A DNA stretch of 64,000 bases from Agapetus fuscipes (lineage: Eukaryota; Arthropoda; Insecta; Trichoptera; Glossosomatidae). The notes under the pieces are model-generated. The model was not told where the DNA came from and searched no databases. It saw only the letters and a list, made by a program, of their open reading frames with translations. Both the position numbers and the translations under genes were made by a program. The first letter of the stretch is position 1; each line of letters opens with the position of its first letter. The DNA is taken from positions 12,772,001 through 12,836,000 of the forward strand of contig OX637344.1 in assembly GCA_951799405.1 (NCBI GenBank), read 5' to 3'. This document shows, in pieces, positions 13,301-22,600 of the stretch.

Positions 13301-15599
13301 TTCAAGTCTGCATCATTATCTGACCAATCATTAGAGTCGTCATTACCATCCCAAGCAACAAAAGTAATTTTTTTATCATCAAGTGTTTCATTTTTTGAAT
13401 CACTTTCTTTTTTGCATTCACCCGCACCAGTTTTGACAATTCCTCGAGAATAAATGTGATCGTTTTGGATGTTGATAATATTCTTGGATTTCTTTTTGTT
13501 TTCGGCAGCTTTTCTCAGGATCTCATCGGCTTTCCGTACGGTTACATGAAATTTATAGTTTGATTTCAAGTTTTCATGGCAATCCACGCATATACTCTTG
13601 GGCAGTTCTTCTGTGGGGTTCACCTCTATAGGTAAACAAACATTAATTTTCATGTGCACACCCGGGCTGTCAAATATACTGAGAGTGTCATCAGGATGTA
13701 CTGAGTTTGCGCACAATCTACAACACAGCACGTTTGTGTCGACTTCTATGAATTCTGGATCGGCCAAGTCGTCTGGTTCAATTTTGATGTAAACACTTTC
13801 TGAACTTTCTTTCTTGATGCTGACTTGTGCAAGAGTTTCATCATCTGAAGAATCATCAAGAGCAGGGCGTGGAATGCGCAGCTTTGGCACGGCTGAAGAT
13901 TTCAATTTATTTTTACTCTTCTCACGAAAGCTTGTGTTTGAAAAATGCTTGGAACAGACGCCATAAATATTCTGTAAATCGTCAATTGATTCTGATAATA
14001 GTTCTTGACGATGACATAAAGTGAGCCACTTCTGACACCTGTAGAATAAATTGATATTTGACTTATTAGTATTATGTTGAAATATATTTTAAAATCTCAA
14101 ATAAGTGAGTGAAATAAAAAGCTTACATTTTAGTGCTGGCAGGAAGTGACAACAGTCGGACACTGGATGATTTTTTATAAAGCTTACAATCCTTCACTAA
14201 GCATCTCTTAACCGCATCAAATGCCTGAAAATATGATAAGTTTACAAAAAAAATCATTCAATGAACTCAGCACACATCTGAAGAGATTTTTTATTTCTCA
14301 GCGGGCAAACGTCACACCCTTATGTGACTAAAGTCTTAGCTACAAATAAATAATAAAATATTTAATATTTTTAAGGGTTTTTTTTTTTAAGAAATCCTGT
14401 CCGGGAGACTCCCTAGATTCTAAAGACTCTAGGGGTATATGACACTTGTTGTAGTGCCGCAGAGGTGTACGATCGTCGCTACAAAGCGCCAATACTCAAG
14501 CAAGACCCAGTTGCTGTACGGCTTGGATGGACCTTTGGTGACCGGTCATTGGTAAAGGTTCATGAATTTTTCAACCCAGCGAAGAGCACATTCGAAATAT
14601 TAATGGTGTATTTTTGTGCTCCGCCGGGATCCGAATCCACAACCTTCCATTTACGAGTCCGAAGTGTTGCCACTACGGACTACGGACCGGTCCAAGATGC
14701 CAACGACACGCGGTGTACCTGAGCGGTTACCCATCCAAGCACTGACCACGCCCAATGATGCTTAACTTCGGTGATCTATGGGAACCGGTGCTTTCAACAT
14801 GGCTCACGTCGTTGACAAACAACACAACGTTTGGTGGTTAAAGAATATAAAAGTGAATTTAAAATGCGTTTTATTTAATAAATATAAAATAAAATATTTG
14901 TTTACCTTTTCCCTAGCAACCCGGCCATGAAATGTCAAATTTTGTTATCTAAGGTATTTGAATTTTGTGGCGCTTAAGTTTTTTTATAAATTCATTGATT
15001 TCCTAACTTATTAACAGATGAAATCTCAATATGTATACAATAGCAGATACTGCCAAATTTTTAAAACATGCATAGATGCCAGCCACACAGAGTGCAAGTC
15101 TACTTATGACATATACATATGTATCATGTATGTCACACGCAGTCAAAAGGTTAAAACTATTTATTTTTAAGAAAGTTCATAATACTGTTTTGTTTACAAT
15201 GTTTCTTACCAATTTGTTAATAGACATTTTGCCATTGTTTCTCATTTTCTTATTTACTTTGTGTTTGAGATCGGCTAAAGGAGGCGATTGCGGTTGATCT
15301 GGACAAAACAACGGGACAGCTCCCTTGACAAGAGTAGGATGGGTCAGGGGTTCCAGGACAACTTCTCCGGTGTCCAGCCTCAGCTTGCTGGTGGTTATCA
15401 CTTGGTCCTTTTCAAAATGCTGGATGCAGACGGCTGAATACGGGGTCGGTGCCCAGTTCTTCCTGTTGATGGCCTGGCCCCACAGCTGTTTCAGAGCTTC
15501 GTCTTTTGGGAATGAGAAGGTGGTAACGGTTTTGGGTTTAACTTCTGTCTTGCGGCCGTAGTTACTTTTGCAGCCCGGGTAGCAGCACTTGCGAGGCAT
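1154..15599 (-). CDS. Zinc-finger transcription factor with two THAP domains, ZAD and 14 C2H2 fingers (12 coding exons)
   Basis: Joining 12 exons in phase gives 2,964 nt, or 987 residues plus stop: 15599-15210, 14224-14127, 14038-12961, 8538-8305, 7552-7304, 5427-5288, 4949-4769, 3924-3859, 3769-3676, 2820-2684, 2451-2311 and 1309-1154. Every intron is GT-AG. Domain order is THAP 1 (residues 1-98), THAP 2 (about 136-216), an acidic linker with a sumoylation-type IKIE motif (247-250), ZAD (about 267-345), then 14 C2H2 fingers from about residue 495 to the C-terminus; several fingers are split by introns. THAP and C2H2 domains bind DNA, and ZAD is the insect dimerisation domain of zinc-finger regulators, so a nuclear DNA-binding regulator is inferred. 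No target is known. Intron 3 (4.4 kb) contains a Harbinger transposon. I do not recognise a named orthologue. An alternative end at the TAG read through at 12951-12949 would leave a protein with THAP and ZAD but one finger; the perfect downstream phases argue for the long form. Confidence 0.86.
1390..1790. repeat. MITE-like inverted repeats
   Basis: The part at 1435-1560 matches the interior of the palindromic MITE at 9164-9328 (both carry tcaa-c-aagatggccgca). A second palindromic block at 1617-1735 has mirrored copies of accgcctaggcggtt. Non-autonomous DNA transposons, superfamily uncertain. Confidence 0.55.
2311..2451 (-). CDS. Exon 11: end of finger 11, finger 12, start of finger 13
   Basis: 47 codons. 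It gives H-x3-H exactly 12 residues after the exon 10 cysteines, then one complete finger, and ends at the first cysteine of finger 13. Confidence 0.88.
2684..2820 (-). CDS. Exon 10: finger 10 and half of finger 11
   Basis: 137 bp. The split glycine codon joins exon 9 to form a classical HTGERPY linker, which is strong proof of the junction. A full finger follows, then the CPRC pair. Confidence 0.9.
3166..3385 (-). repeat. ~260-bp repeat family C, diverged copy
   Basis: Diverged member of the commonest repeat in the window. It keeps the core motifs CCTGAAACGGGGTGGCATTG and GTGAACCAA in intron 9 of the zinc-finger gene. Confidence 0.65.
3462..3575 (+). repeat. Penelope-type hammerhead-like motif and flank
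   Basis: CTGAAGA at 3470-3476 is followed by GAAACGTCC at 3496-3504. The flanking 100 bp match one arm of the hairpin at 11281-11447. Probably a remnant of a Penelope-like terminal repeat. Confidence 0.5.
3676..3769 (-). CDS. Exon 9: finger 9
   Basis: 94 bp. One classical finger with the CNEC pair and HLNMH ending, followed by an HTG linker split across the intron. Confidence 0.88.
3859..3924 (-). CDS. Exon 8: 66-bp micro-exon completing finger 8
   Basis: Only 22 codons, with a ttttag acceptor and a gtaagt donor. It supplies H-x4-H for the Cys pair of exon 7. Confidence 0.85.
4176..4305 (+). repeat. tRNA-related SINE fragment, family S3
   Basis: A head like GGTATGGTCGAGTGGGTAAG, then the body motif taactttgaccctggttc. 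The same motifs recur at 7940-8070 and, reversed, at 46650-46770. Confidence 0.5.
4306..4515 (-). repeat. Repeat family C copy
   Basis: Core motifs in order on the minus strand: ttgccaatgtcac, then the gcatgtgtaagtttgc block. Diverged. Confidence 0.65.
4769..4949 (-). CDS. Exon 7: finger 7 and start of finger 8
   Basis: 181 bp. It completes finger 6, encodes finger 7 with an unusually long H-x6-H spacing, and ends with the CQYC pair of finger 8. Confidence 0.87.
5160..5265 (-). mobile_element. RTE-like LINE 3' end fragment
   Basis: Short stretch similar to the 3' end of the LINE at 18955-19148, covering the final codons before its stop. Strongly diverged. Confidence 0.4.
5288..5427 (-). CDS. 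Exon 6: end of finger 5, most of finger 6
   Basis: 140 bp between a cag acceptor and a gtaact donor. It gives the missing H-x4-H of finger 5 and then the CEYC pair of finger 6. It ends in phase 2. Confidence 0.86.
5812..6080 (+). repeat. Repeat family C copy
   Basis: Near-complete copy from ccttgactgataggttgg to a (gattta)n tail. It lies in intron 5 of the zinc-finger gene. Confidence 0.8.
6081..7290. other. Intron 5 of the zinc-finger gene, mixed repeats
   Basis: A 19-base A run near 6181 follows a family C tail. The stretch at 6620-6740 resembles 14388-14470 and, reversed, 35700-35740 (shared words atcctgt-cgggag-ctccc and gccgcagaggtgt), so it is a further unnamed repeat. Nothing else is recognised. 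Confidence 0.45.
7304..7552 (-). CDS. Exon 5: end of finger 3, finger 4, start of finger 5
   Basis: 83 codons, phase 0. The histidines H-x4-H completing the split finger come at once, then a full finger, then the CLHC pair. The finger 5 histidines are in exon 6, which confirms the join. Confidence 0.88.
7603..7850 (-). repeat. Repeat family C copy
   Basis: Well-preserved copy ending at the cataccaacctataagtca terminus. Nearly identical to the copies at 18568 and 55376. Confidence 0.82.
7920..8175 (+). repeat. SINE family S3 fragment
   Basis: Shares gaccataactttgaccctgg with the copy at 4176 and ends in a block also seen at 4560-4630 (acctgtttctggccaggc). A tRNA origin is plausible but not proven. 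Confidence 0.45.
8305..8538 (-). CDS. Exon 4: C2H2 finger 2 and first half of finger 3
   Basis: 78 codons, phase 0 on both sides. It encodes one complete finger, and the Cys pair CTLC of the next finger lies just before the donor. Confidence 0.87.
8900..9115 (+). repeat. Repeat family C copy, shortened
   Basis: Starts at attccttcactaatgagttgg. The centre is shortened, and it runs to the ttgcaacttggat end. Confidence 0.65.
9164..9328. mobile_element. Palindromic MITE related to the adjacent Harbinger
   Basis: Arms of about 65 bp: GCTGGAGTCTCATCACCACG at the left mirrors the end near 9328. The termini resemble the GGCTGGCAGTCTCA ends of the Harbinger element that starts five bases later. Fragments recur at 1435-1560 and around 55360-55676. 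Confidence 0.7.
9600..10475 (+). pseudogene. HARBI1-like Harbinger transposase, N-terminal remnant
   Basis: The ATG at 9600 opens about 41 codons and stops at 9723-9725. The neighbouring frame then continues with a segment resembling the start of HARBI1-type nucleases ([20 protein letters not shown]) up to a gtgagt donor after 9827. After an intron the family motif [11 protein letters not shown] appears near 10370, followed by [14 protein letters not shown]. One frameshift between 9715 and 9726 breaks the gene. The catalytic DDE portion was not found downstream before family C and hairpin insertions begin, so it is truncated as well. Harbinger nucleases cut and join the element ends together with a Myb-like partner. 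Confidence 0.72.
10096..10215 (-). repeat. Repeat family C fragment
   Basis: End portion only, including ccgtatgtggacctacaata and ctcaaatgaacataagccct. Confidence 0.7.
11170..11640 (+). repeat. Repeat family C copy split by a hairpin insertion
   Basis: The first part, 11170-11243, runs to ccaatgtaacccctg. The copy resumes at about 11450 (ttccctgtttcagggaagg) and runs to 11640. The split lies in the tract CCCCTGTTTCAGGGAAGG. Between them is a perfect-looking long palindrome. Confidence 0.8.
11281..11447. repeat. Long hairpin with ~78-bp arms
   Basis: 11281-11358 is the reverse complement of 11369-11447 with few mismatches; the loop is about ten bases. The right arm holds GGGCGAAACGTCC, the 3' half of a Penelope hammerhead-like motif. 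One arm resembles 3478-3570 and 35425-35500, so this looks like two Penelope terminal repeats head to head. Confidence 0.75.
12005..12272 (-). CDS. Small two-exon reading frame, possible second Harbinger protein
   Basis: The ATG at 12272-12270 opens 20 codons plus two bases to a gtaagt donor (exon 12211-12272). A ttatttag acceptor at 12108-12110 resumes in phase at 12107 and runs to TGA at 12007-12005, giving about 54 residues. The sequence is acidic at first and then a likely helix or coiled coil ([15 protein letters not shown]). Some PIF/Harbinger elements encode a Myb/SANT partner on the opposite strand to the nuclease; position and strand fit, but no Myb motif is visible, so that role is only inferred. 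A gtaaac after 12035 might be a further donor. It could also be a spurious frame. Confidence 0.35.
12961..14038 (-). CDS. Exon 3: end of THAP 2, ZAD domain, first C2H2 finger
   Basis: Residues 163-522. W167, C191-x2-H194-F195 and AVPKL (212-216) complete the second THAP domain. ZAD cysteine pairs are C269/C272 and C313/C316, with a lysine-rich tail after about 345. The first C2H2 finger is at the end. The donor gttaat is weak, but it keeps phase 0 with exon 4; without splicing the frame stops four codons later. Confidence 0.85.
14127..14224 (-). CDS. Exon 2: start of the second THAP domain
   Basis: 98 bp, too short to stand out as an open frame. It encodes residues 131-162 plus two bases and supplies the first zinc cysteines, C138 and C143. 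The split ATG codon is completed by exon 3 (M163). Confidence 0.85.
14460..14712 (-). repeat. tRNA-headed SINE, family A
   Basis: The reversed B box of the tRNA-like head is near 14625-14640 and the head ends at cggaccggtcc (14684-14694). This copy shows the undisturbed sequence of the site where the DIRS element inserted in the copy at 25555. Confidence 0.78.
15210..15599 (-). CDS. Exon 1: first THAP domain
   Basis: Residues 1-130 from the ATG at 15599. The C2CH zinc signature is visible: C5 and C10, then C58-x2-H61-F62, with the invariant tryptophan at W40 and the terminal AVPLF motif at 94-98. The donor lies after an intact codon (phase 0). Confidence 0.92.
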
Positions 15600-15639
15600 C
15601 TAAAAATACAAAACGCAACTAAAACACAACGCAACACAA

Positions 15640-15925
15640 ATAAGCTATACATATAGTGTAACTTCTTGCCGCGTTATCTCCAAAGAGTTTAGCATGTGGC
15701 AAGTTGAACCAATTTATTTTTACAGGAAGGGGGGCAGCCTTACGCCAACCACTTAATTTGAAGAGGGATTTCCTAGCTCCCAAGGGGACTGGTACTCATA
15801 TCTTGTGAAGGCTGAGTAAACCTTGCCGGTATTTTATTTTGGGGTTCGAATCCCTCGGCGGGATTCGAACCCGAGCTCATGGCATGAAATGCAAGCACTC
15901 TACCAACTGAGCTAGCGACCGGACA
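15640..15925 (-). repeat. tRNA-headed SINE, family B
   Basis: The tRNA-like head at the right end reads, on the minus strand, GCTAGCTCAGTTGGTAGAG with a GGTTCGAATCCC B box. It runs left to the acacaaataagctatacata end. Confidence 0.82.
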
Positions 15926-16069
15926 AAACCATATCTAATCATCTGGGACACTTTCAAATACTAATGGAGTCAAACCAAAGTTCCTAAAGTCAAAACAAAG
16001 TTCTCACAATAAAATTACCACATAAACATCTTCATAGTGATACCAAATTGTTTGGCAGTAGTATTTCTC

Positions 16070-16180
16070 TTTAGGTTGGTATGAAGCTGACCATGCACAC
16101 TGAAAAAATCGGCTCACTTTGCCAATGTCACCCCATTTTAGGGTAGGGCGACAAAAGAAAGTTGCAAGGTAAACTTGTGA
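16070..16180 (+). repeat. Repeat family C fragment
   Basis: The 5' portion only: ttaggttggtatgaagctga through tgccaatgtcacccc. Confidence 0.7.
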
Positions 16181-16468
16181 ACTTCATAGAGACTTACTTT
16201 AAATAGAATTACTGCTGCTGGAGAGATTTACATACAATATTATAATATTTAAACAAAAAAGCGCACATTGAATCTGTAAATTGATATTGTTCAACACAGC
16301 TCACGTCAATAAATCTAAACGTCAGTCATCGACGTCAAAACTGAATCGGATCTTCTTTGCTCGAACAGCTCTTTTATTTACGTACCTTAACTCAATCATT
16401 TTAAAAGAAGAAGAAATGTGTCAAAATTCTTAACCTAAAAAAATAACGTAAATTAAAAATTAGTAAAA

Positions 16469-16656
16469 ATGCTACAACAAATCAGTTTACGCCAGTTGAA
16501 TAGGTGTTTTGTGAGGTTTTCTAGTTCAAAAGTTGATACCGACAATGTGCTTCCTGTTTTAGAAAATAGAAATCCGAGGAATTTAGAAAAAATGAGAATC
16601 GCATACAAACCTGATGGATATCACTTAGAGAAACCTGGGAGGAGCTATTGGCATAC
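16469..16656 (+). CDS. mRpL18: mRpL18 exon 1
   Basis: 62 codons plus two bases: presequence and the NRNPRNLE motif. The gtaaat donor splits a threonine codon completed in exon 2. Confidence 0.93.
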
Positions 16657-19600
16657 GTAAATATTTTGTATCATTTTATTGCCAAAGAGAGGAATACATT
16701 TCTTCAACCTTTTTTGCCTGGTCAGGAACAAATACACAAATATTTTCAATTACCTATTAGTTCATACAATGAAATTAAGGACTTATTTATTTTCATTACA
16801 TGAATTATTGTTGATAGATTACTCAATGGCATCTATCAAATCAGGATAAAGGGGTCAGGATCAGGGACAGACGAGAATCGAACTGGCGTTATGTGTAGTC
16901 AAATTGCCACCGTCTTGCCCTAATTGTTTATTGTTAATTGCCCTAATTAATCTTGATTTCTAATGCTGGTGTATTCATTTGCTACATTTTTTGCATAGGA
17001 AATTTTTGACTTTTTTTGTATAGATTTCTTTGTAAGGTTTTGTTCTTTTTTATATTTAAATGTAATTTATTATTCATATTCCTTGACTTATAGGTTGGTA
17101 TGAGGCTGACCACCCATACTGTAAAAAATGGTTCACTTTGCCAATGTCACCCCTGTTTCAGGGAAGGTCGGCAAAAGTTGTGGGGCTTATGTTCATTTGA
17201 GGTTTGGATTTTATTTGTAAGTACACATTCAGCATTTGTAAGCGCAAACTACACTTGTTGGTTTGTGGGCTTACATCTGAGAGCTTTAAATGAATATATC
17301 CTTGCAACTTAGATTATAGATTATTATAGATTGCCCGCTCGGCTATAACAGGGGCATGTATTGAAAAATGAATAGAAACTTTACCAAACTCCCCTGAAAC
17401 AGGGGTGACATTGACAAAGTGAAGCAATTTTGGCAGTATAGGTTGTCAGCCTTATACCAACTTACTAGTCAGGGAACACAAATATATAGGTACCTACCTA
17501 CATGCCATCTCATATCACAATTCTGTAGAATTGTAAGATGAATACAAAAGTAGACTAAATTCATCCTCTTAAAACGTCTACAGCCGTTCATTTTTACAAA
17601 TAAAAATATATAAAACAAAAACTACATTTTCAGGTTGAAGTTGATGCAGTCATCGCGCCACGTCTCAGCACAAGTTGTCCACTATTTGAACGGCCCCGTC
17701 GTCTCGGTGAGCACATCCGAGTGGGCGCTTAAGAAGCAGCTGTACCGCACCACAGACACTTCAGCCTACATCAACCTGGGTCGTGTTCTGGCAGCCCGCT
17801 GCCTGCAGGTACAGGGACTCCCTTTTATGATCTGTCATGCAATCAAGAATCACAAATACTGACAACCCTACTCATTTGACTCTCATTGTTGAGTTTCCAG
17901 CACTTAAATATAGCCTACCTACCAAAATTTTATTGCAAAATAAAGGGTTTTTTTTTTAGCACTGTTGTGGTTTCAAGAACTGCCAGTTAACCTTCCCTTC
18001 CCTGTGAAGTGTAAGTAGTACACTTACTTGTTATAATCTTTAATATCTCTATAAATATAATTTACATGGGGTTCAGATTCTGGGTATTCCTCCCTTATAT
18101 ATTTACGAATTTAATTAAAAATATATACTTATAATAATCAACACTAATTAGGCGCAGCAGAGCTGTTTTGTAAAAGTCGGAAATAAATTCACCAATACAA
18201 TAAAAAAAGAATGGCACCAATACAGGCGAACGGCGCTGTGGGTAGGTCGCGCATGCATGAAAAGTGTGCGGCGAGTGCAACGCTATTCACATCTCACTCA
18301 CATATTTCGCTACGATCGGAGCACACGAAATAGCGCATCTCCGTCGCTACCGCCGCAGTCGTATTTTATACTTCAAAGCGGTACTTATACCGTCACTCTC
18401 AGTCGCTCTTGGGCGCTCGCCTGGAGTGGACTCTTTGTCCGCTATATAGACGTTGGCCGATGATTTTTTCATGTTTTTAGCATTCAAATATTAATTATTG
18501 TCATTTTTGATATCAATTATACTTTATTAAAGCGATTAGCTATTAATATACATCATTTATCTAATCTAATCTAATCTAATCTAAGTTGCAAGGATATGTT
18601 ACATTGGAGATTCACATTACATGCATTCTCACAACCAGACACGTACAAGTTCGCGCTTGCACATGCCTCATGTGAACCTACAACATAAAAACCAAATCTC
18701 AAATGGACATACACCCTGCAACTCTTGCCGTCCTTCCCTGAGACAGGGGTGACATTGGCAAAGTGAACCATTTTTACAGCATGGGTGGTCAGCCGCATAC
18801 CAACCTATAAGTCAAGGAACACACACACAAATTACATTTTATACATCACTAAATAATAATATCCAAATACAAATTACATTTTATACATCACTAAATAATA
18901 ATATCCAAATACAAAATATCCATTTACAAATAAAAACAAATTCCAATTTAATAAACCCTAGCCGTCAACATTACAGATCAACCGCCATTTCTTTCTGTCC
19001 TTACATATTTCTTTCATTTCCTCCAGAGTCATAATTTTCTTCATGCAGGCTCTTCTTTTATTATGACTCTGGATATTCCATTCATTCGCAATTTCGGATA
19101 TTTGGTCCATCCATACCTTTCTCGGTCTTCCTCTACCACGACATCCATGATGATGATGATGATGGATGATTTCTTTCCTGTGGGGCCATTTAATGGTCCA
19201 GGACCATCTCAAGGGCGCCATGGCTTCTCGAGAAAAGTAGTGTCTTCAGTTCCTTTCTGAAGGTGGTGGTAGGCTGGTTCGCGCGAACACCGATAGGTAA
19301 ATTGTTCCAGGCCACCGGCCCGGCCACCGCAAAGCTTCTGTCTGCAAAGTTTGATGTGTTTGCTCTATTGGGCACTATAACCTTGTTGACAGCAGTAAGG
19401 GCAGAGCGTAGTGGTCTTTTTGAAGTCCCATCGACAGAGCATAGCTCAGCGAGACATGGGGGTGCAGTGCCGTTCAGGGCCCTATGTACAGTGAGACACA
19501 ACTTAAATTCCACCCTCTCTCGGACCCTCAGCCAGTGCAGTTCTCTCAGCAGTGGCGAAATATGACAGCTCTTTCCCTGTCGAAAAATTGCCCTGGCAGC

Positions 19601-22600
19601 AGCATTGAAAGCCATTTGCAGCCGATCAAACAACTTCTGCGGTAGTCCAGCATATATGATATTGCAGTAGTCTAATCGGGAGACGACGAAAGCAGCTACG
19701 AGGCTTTTGACAGCATCCACAGGCAAACATCTTGAGATGAGGCTCAATTGGCGGATATAGAAGAAAGCTGTGCTCACTGTCCTGGACACTTGTGCCATCT
19801 ATTCTACCAACATATACTTTCTTCGTCAGTCTTTCCTCATTCATTCTCTCCATATGCCCAAACCATCTTAACAAACTTCTTTTAATCTTCACTTTCACAC
19901 TTTCTCTTGCACCACATTCTTCTCTTACAAAATCATTCCTCACTCTGTCACTCCGTTTTTTCCCAATCATACTTCTTAGAAAGTCCATTTCAACAGTATG
20001 GACTTTACTAATTTCACTTTCATTCACCGTCCAGGCTTCGCTACCATACATCAAGGTGGGTAAAAGTATGCCACTGTGTACCGCCAATCGAGCATTTTTA
20101 GATATGTTTTGATTTTTGGCAATACAAGCTGTGGCACCCAGTACACACCTGCCCTTCATTACTCTTCTTTCAAGTTCACCTGTCATTCTTCCATCTTTTT
20201 CAAACTTACTTCCCAAGTATACAAACTCATTTACCACATCAACATTCATTCCGTTTATTCTAAATTCAAAGTTCGTATTTTCTTCATTTCTTTCAAAAAT
20301 CAAAACTTTCGTCTTACTTGCATTCAATTTCAAATAATTACCTAGCAGAGCTTCGTTCAGTCTAGAGAGCATCGTTTGCAATTCTACTGCTGAGTCCGAT
20401 ACAAGAACAGCATCATCCGCGTACAGTAGAACACTCACTTTGCTCTCTCCTATCATTAATCCACAATCATCAAGTCCAGCATCTCGAACACACTTGTCCA
20501 TGACTATGTTAAATAGCCATGGGCTCATCACACATCCTTGCCTTACACCCTTAAAAACCTCAAACCATTCACTATACTCATCATCAATACGAACACATGC
20601 CATACTTTTTTCATAGTTAGCAAGTACCGCATTCAAGAGAGCCCCATTCACTCCATATGCTTTCAAAACATCCCACAACATACCTCTGTCTACTGAGTCA
20701 AAAGCTTTTTCCAGATCCACAAAGGCCGTAAACAGCTTTCCCCTCACCGACAGTTGTTTTTCAACAAGTTGTCGTAGAGTAAAAATCTGATCTATACAGC
20801 CTCTACCGGCCATAAAACCGGACTGTATATCGGAAATCTTTTCACTAGTAGTCAGAATCACATTCTTAATAATAACCTTACAGAAGACTTTCCCTGGTAT
20901 ACTGAGTAGACTGATTGGTCTGAAGTTCTGACAGTCTTTTTTGTCCCCTTTACCTTTGTAAATAGGAACAATGAATGCTTTCCTCCAGTCCATCGGTACC
21001 ACTCCTGCATTTACACAAAGTTTACATAGTTCATACATCCATTCTACAACACATTCACCACCTGCTTTCAACATTTCACCATTTATTCCATCAAACCCAG
21101 CAGACTTTCCATTCTTCAAACATTCAATAGATAAGATTTTGTAGGGTTTGTGTATTCACACAGTGAAAATTCATTTTTTTTAAAATAAAGCTATTTTTTG
21201 TTTAACGTAGTTTATTTTCACAATAATATTTAATATCTCGAGTACTTTCGACCTTCAATATTCAGGCCATTATCAAGAGTGATGTATAAAAAATTAAAAT
21301 TGTTAAGAACAAACCATAGATCAAAATTATATAAATTCAAATAAATAGGTAGGTATAGGTACAATAAATATGAACTTAATTAAAATTAAATACAACAGTC
21401 AAAAATTAAAAGAAAGAAAACATAAAATAATAATTACAATAAATTAATTCAAATATCCGAGGGTCAAAAAATAAATAAAATAAAATATTTAAAGCACAAA
21501 TAAAATTATTGAATCAACACAAAAAGACAAATAACAATAATAACAAGAAAATGACAAAGAATAAAACCAAAATTAAGGGGATTGGGTTATGGCGGATTGC
21601 GGAGAGGAGCAATGAGCAGGGGGGAAGCTAGAGGGATTTGAATATTTACAATAGGGCCATTCTGCTTACATTTATGAATTTCAATTGTTTCTAGGGCATT
21701 TAGTTGCCTGTATTTACATTCCGAGTGCAGAACCCTTACATCGTCAATGCCAAAGGTATGGTCATTTTCGATGCAATGATCCGCCATTTCGGAATATGCA
21801 GACAGACCTTTAATTTTTTATACATCACTCTTGATAATGGCCTGAATATTGAAGGTCGAAAGTACTCGAGATATTAAATATTATTGTGAAAATAAACTAC
21901 GTTAAACAAAAAATAGCTTTATTTTAAATTCAATAGATACTTTTATTTCTTCTTTCAAAATCCTAAATTCATTCTCTTCTGTCATTTTTCTAAACAAAAT
22001 TCTTTCGCCCCGACCAAAAATCCCTTCAAAATATTCTTTCCATCTCTTACATACTTCATCAGTCTCCCATACCATCTCACCAACAGCACTTTTGATTCCT
22101 GGGGTGGTCAATGCAGAATCTTTATTCCTATTGGCACCGACCCATCTCCAGAATTCCTTACTACTGTCGGTGAAACTTCTGTTCATTTTTTCATCAATCT
22201 TTCTCTGTTCATTCGCTTTGCTTTCATAAACTGCGTTCTTCGCCATTCGCTTGGCTATCTTATATTCATCTTCTAGCTTTCTATCATTCCTGTCGTTCAG
22301 CCACTTTTTGTAACATTCCTTCTTCGCTTTCACAGCCTCTTTTACTTTAGCATTCCACCAGGCATCGCCTTTCAATCTTCCACCTTTCGTTTCTCCACAT
22401 ACTTTTCGAGCACATTCAATCATTCCTTCTTTCATAAACTTCCACATGCTTTCAATATCTTTTTCATTCACATTCTTTTCAAGTTCATTCACACTTAACT
22501 TTTTTTGTATTTCTGATTTATACTTCACTTTCACGTTTTCATCACTCAGACTTTCTACTTTTATTCTTGGCTTTCTTACTTTCTTCTTACGTTTCTTCTT

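Larger units (their letters stand above)
15600..16468. promoter_or_regulatory. Divergent intergenic region between the zinc-finger gene and mRpL18
   Basis: 869 bp separate the two start codons, which point away from each other. SINE B (15640-15925) and a family C fragment (16070-16180) occupy much of it, leaving short unique stretches next to each gene. A shared bidirectional promoter is possible but no motif was recognised. Confidence 0.4.

Noticed and set aside
18240..18465. Two overlapping plus-strand frames in a CpG-rich patch
   Set aside because: Short, without splice support or recognised motif, inside mRpL18 intron 2. Possibly an unidentified repeat.
18958..19221. Run of six histidines suggesting a metal-binding protein
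   Set aside because: Created by the (CAT)n tail of a LINE inserted into another LINE.
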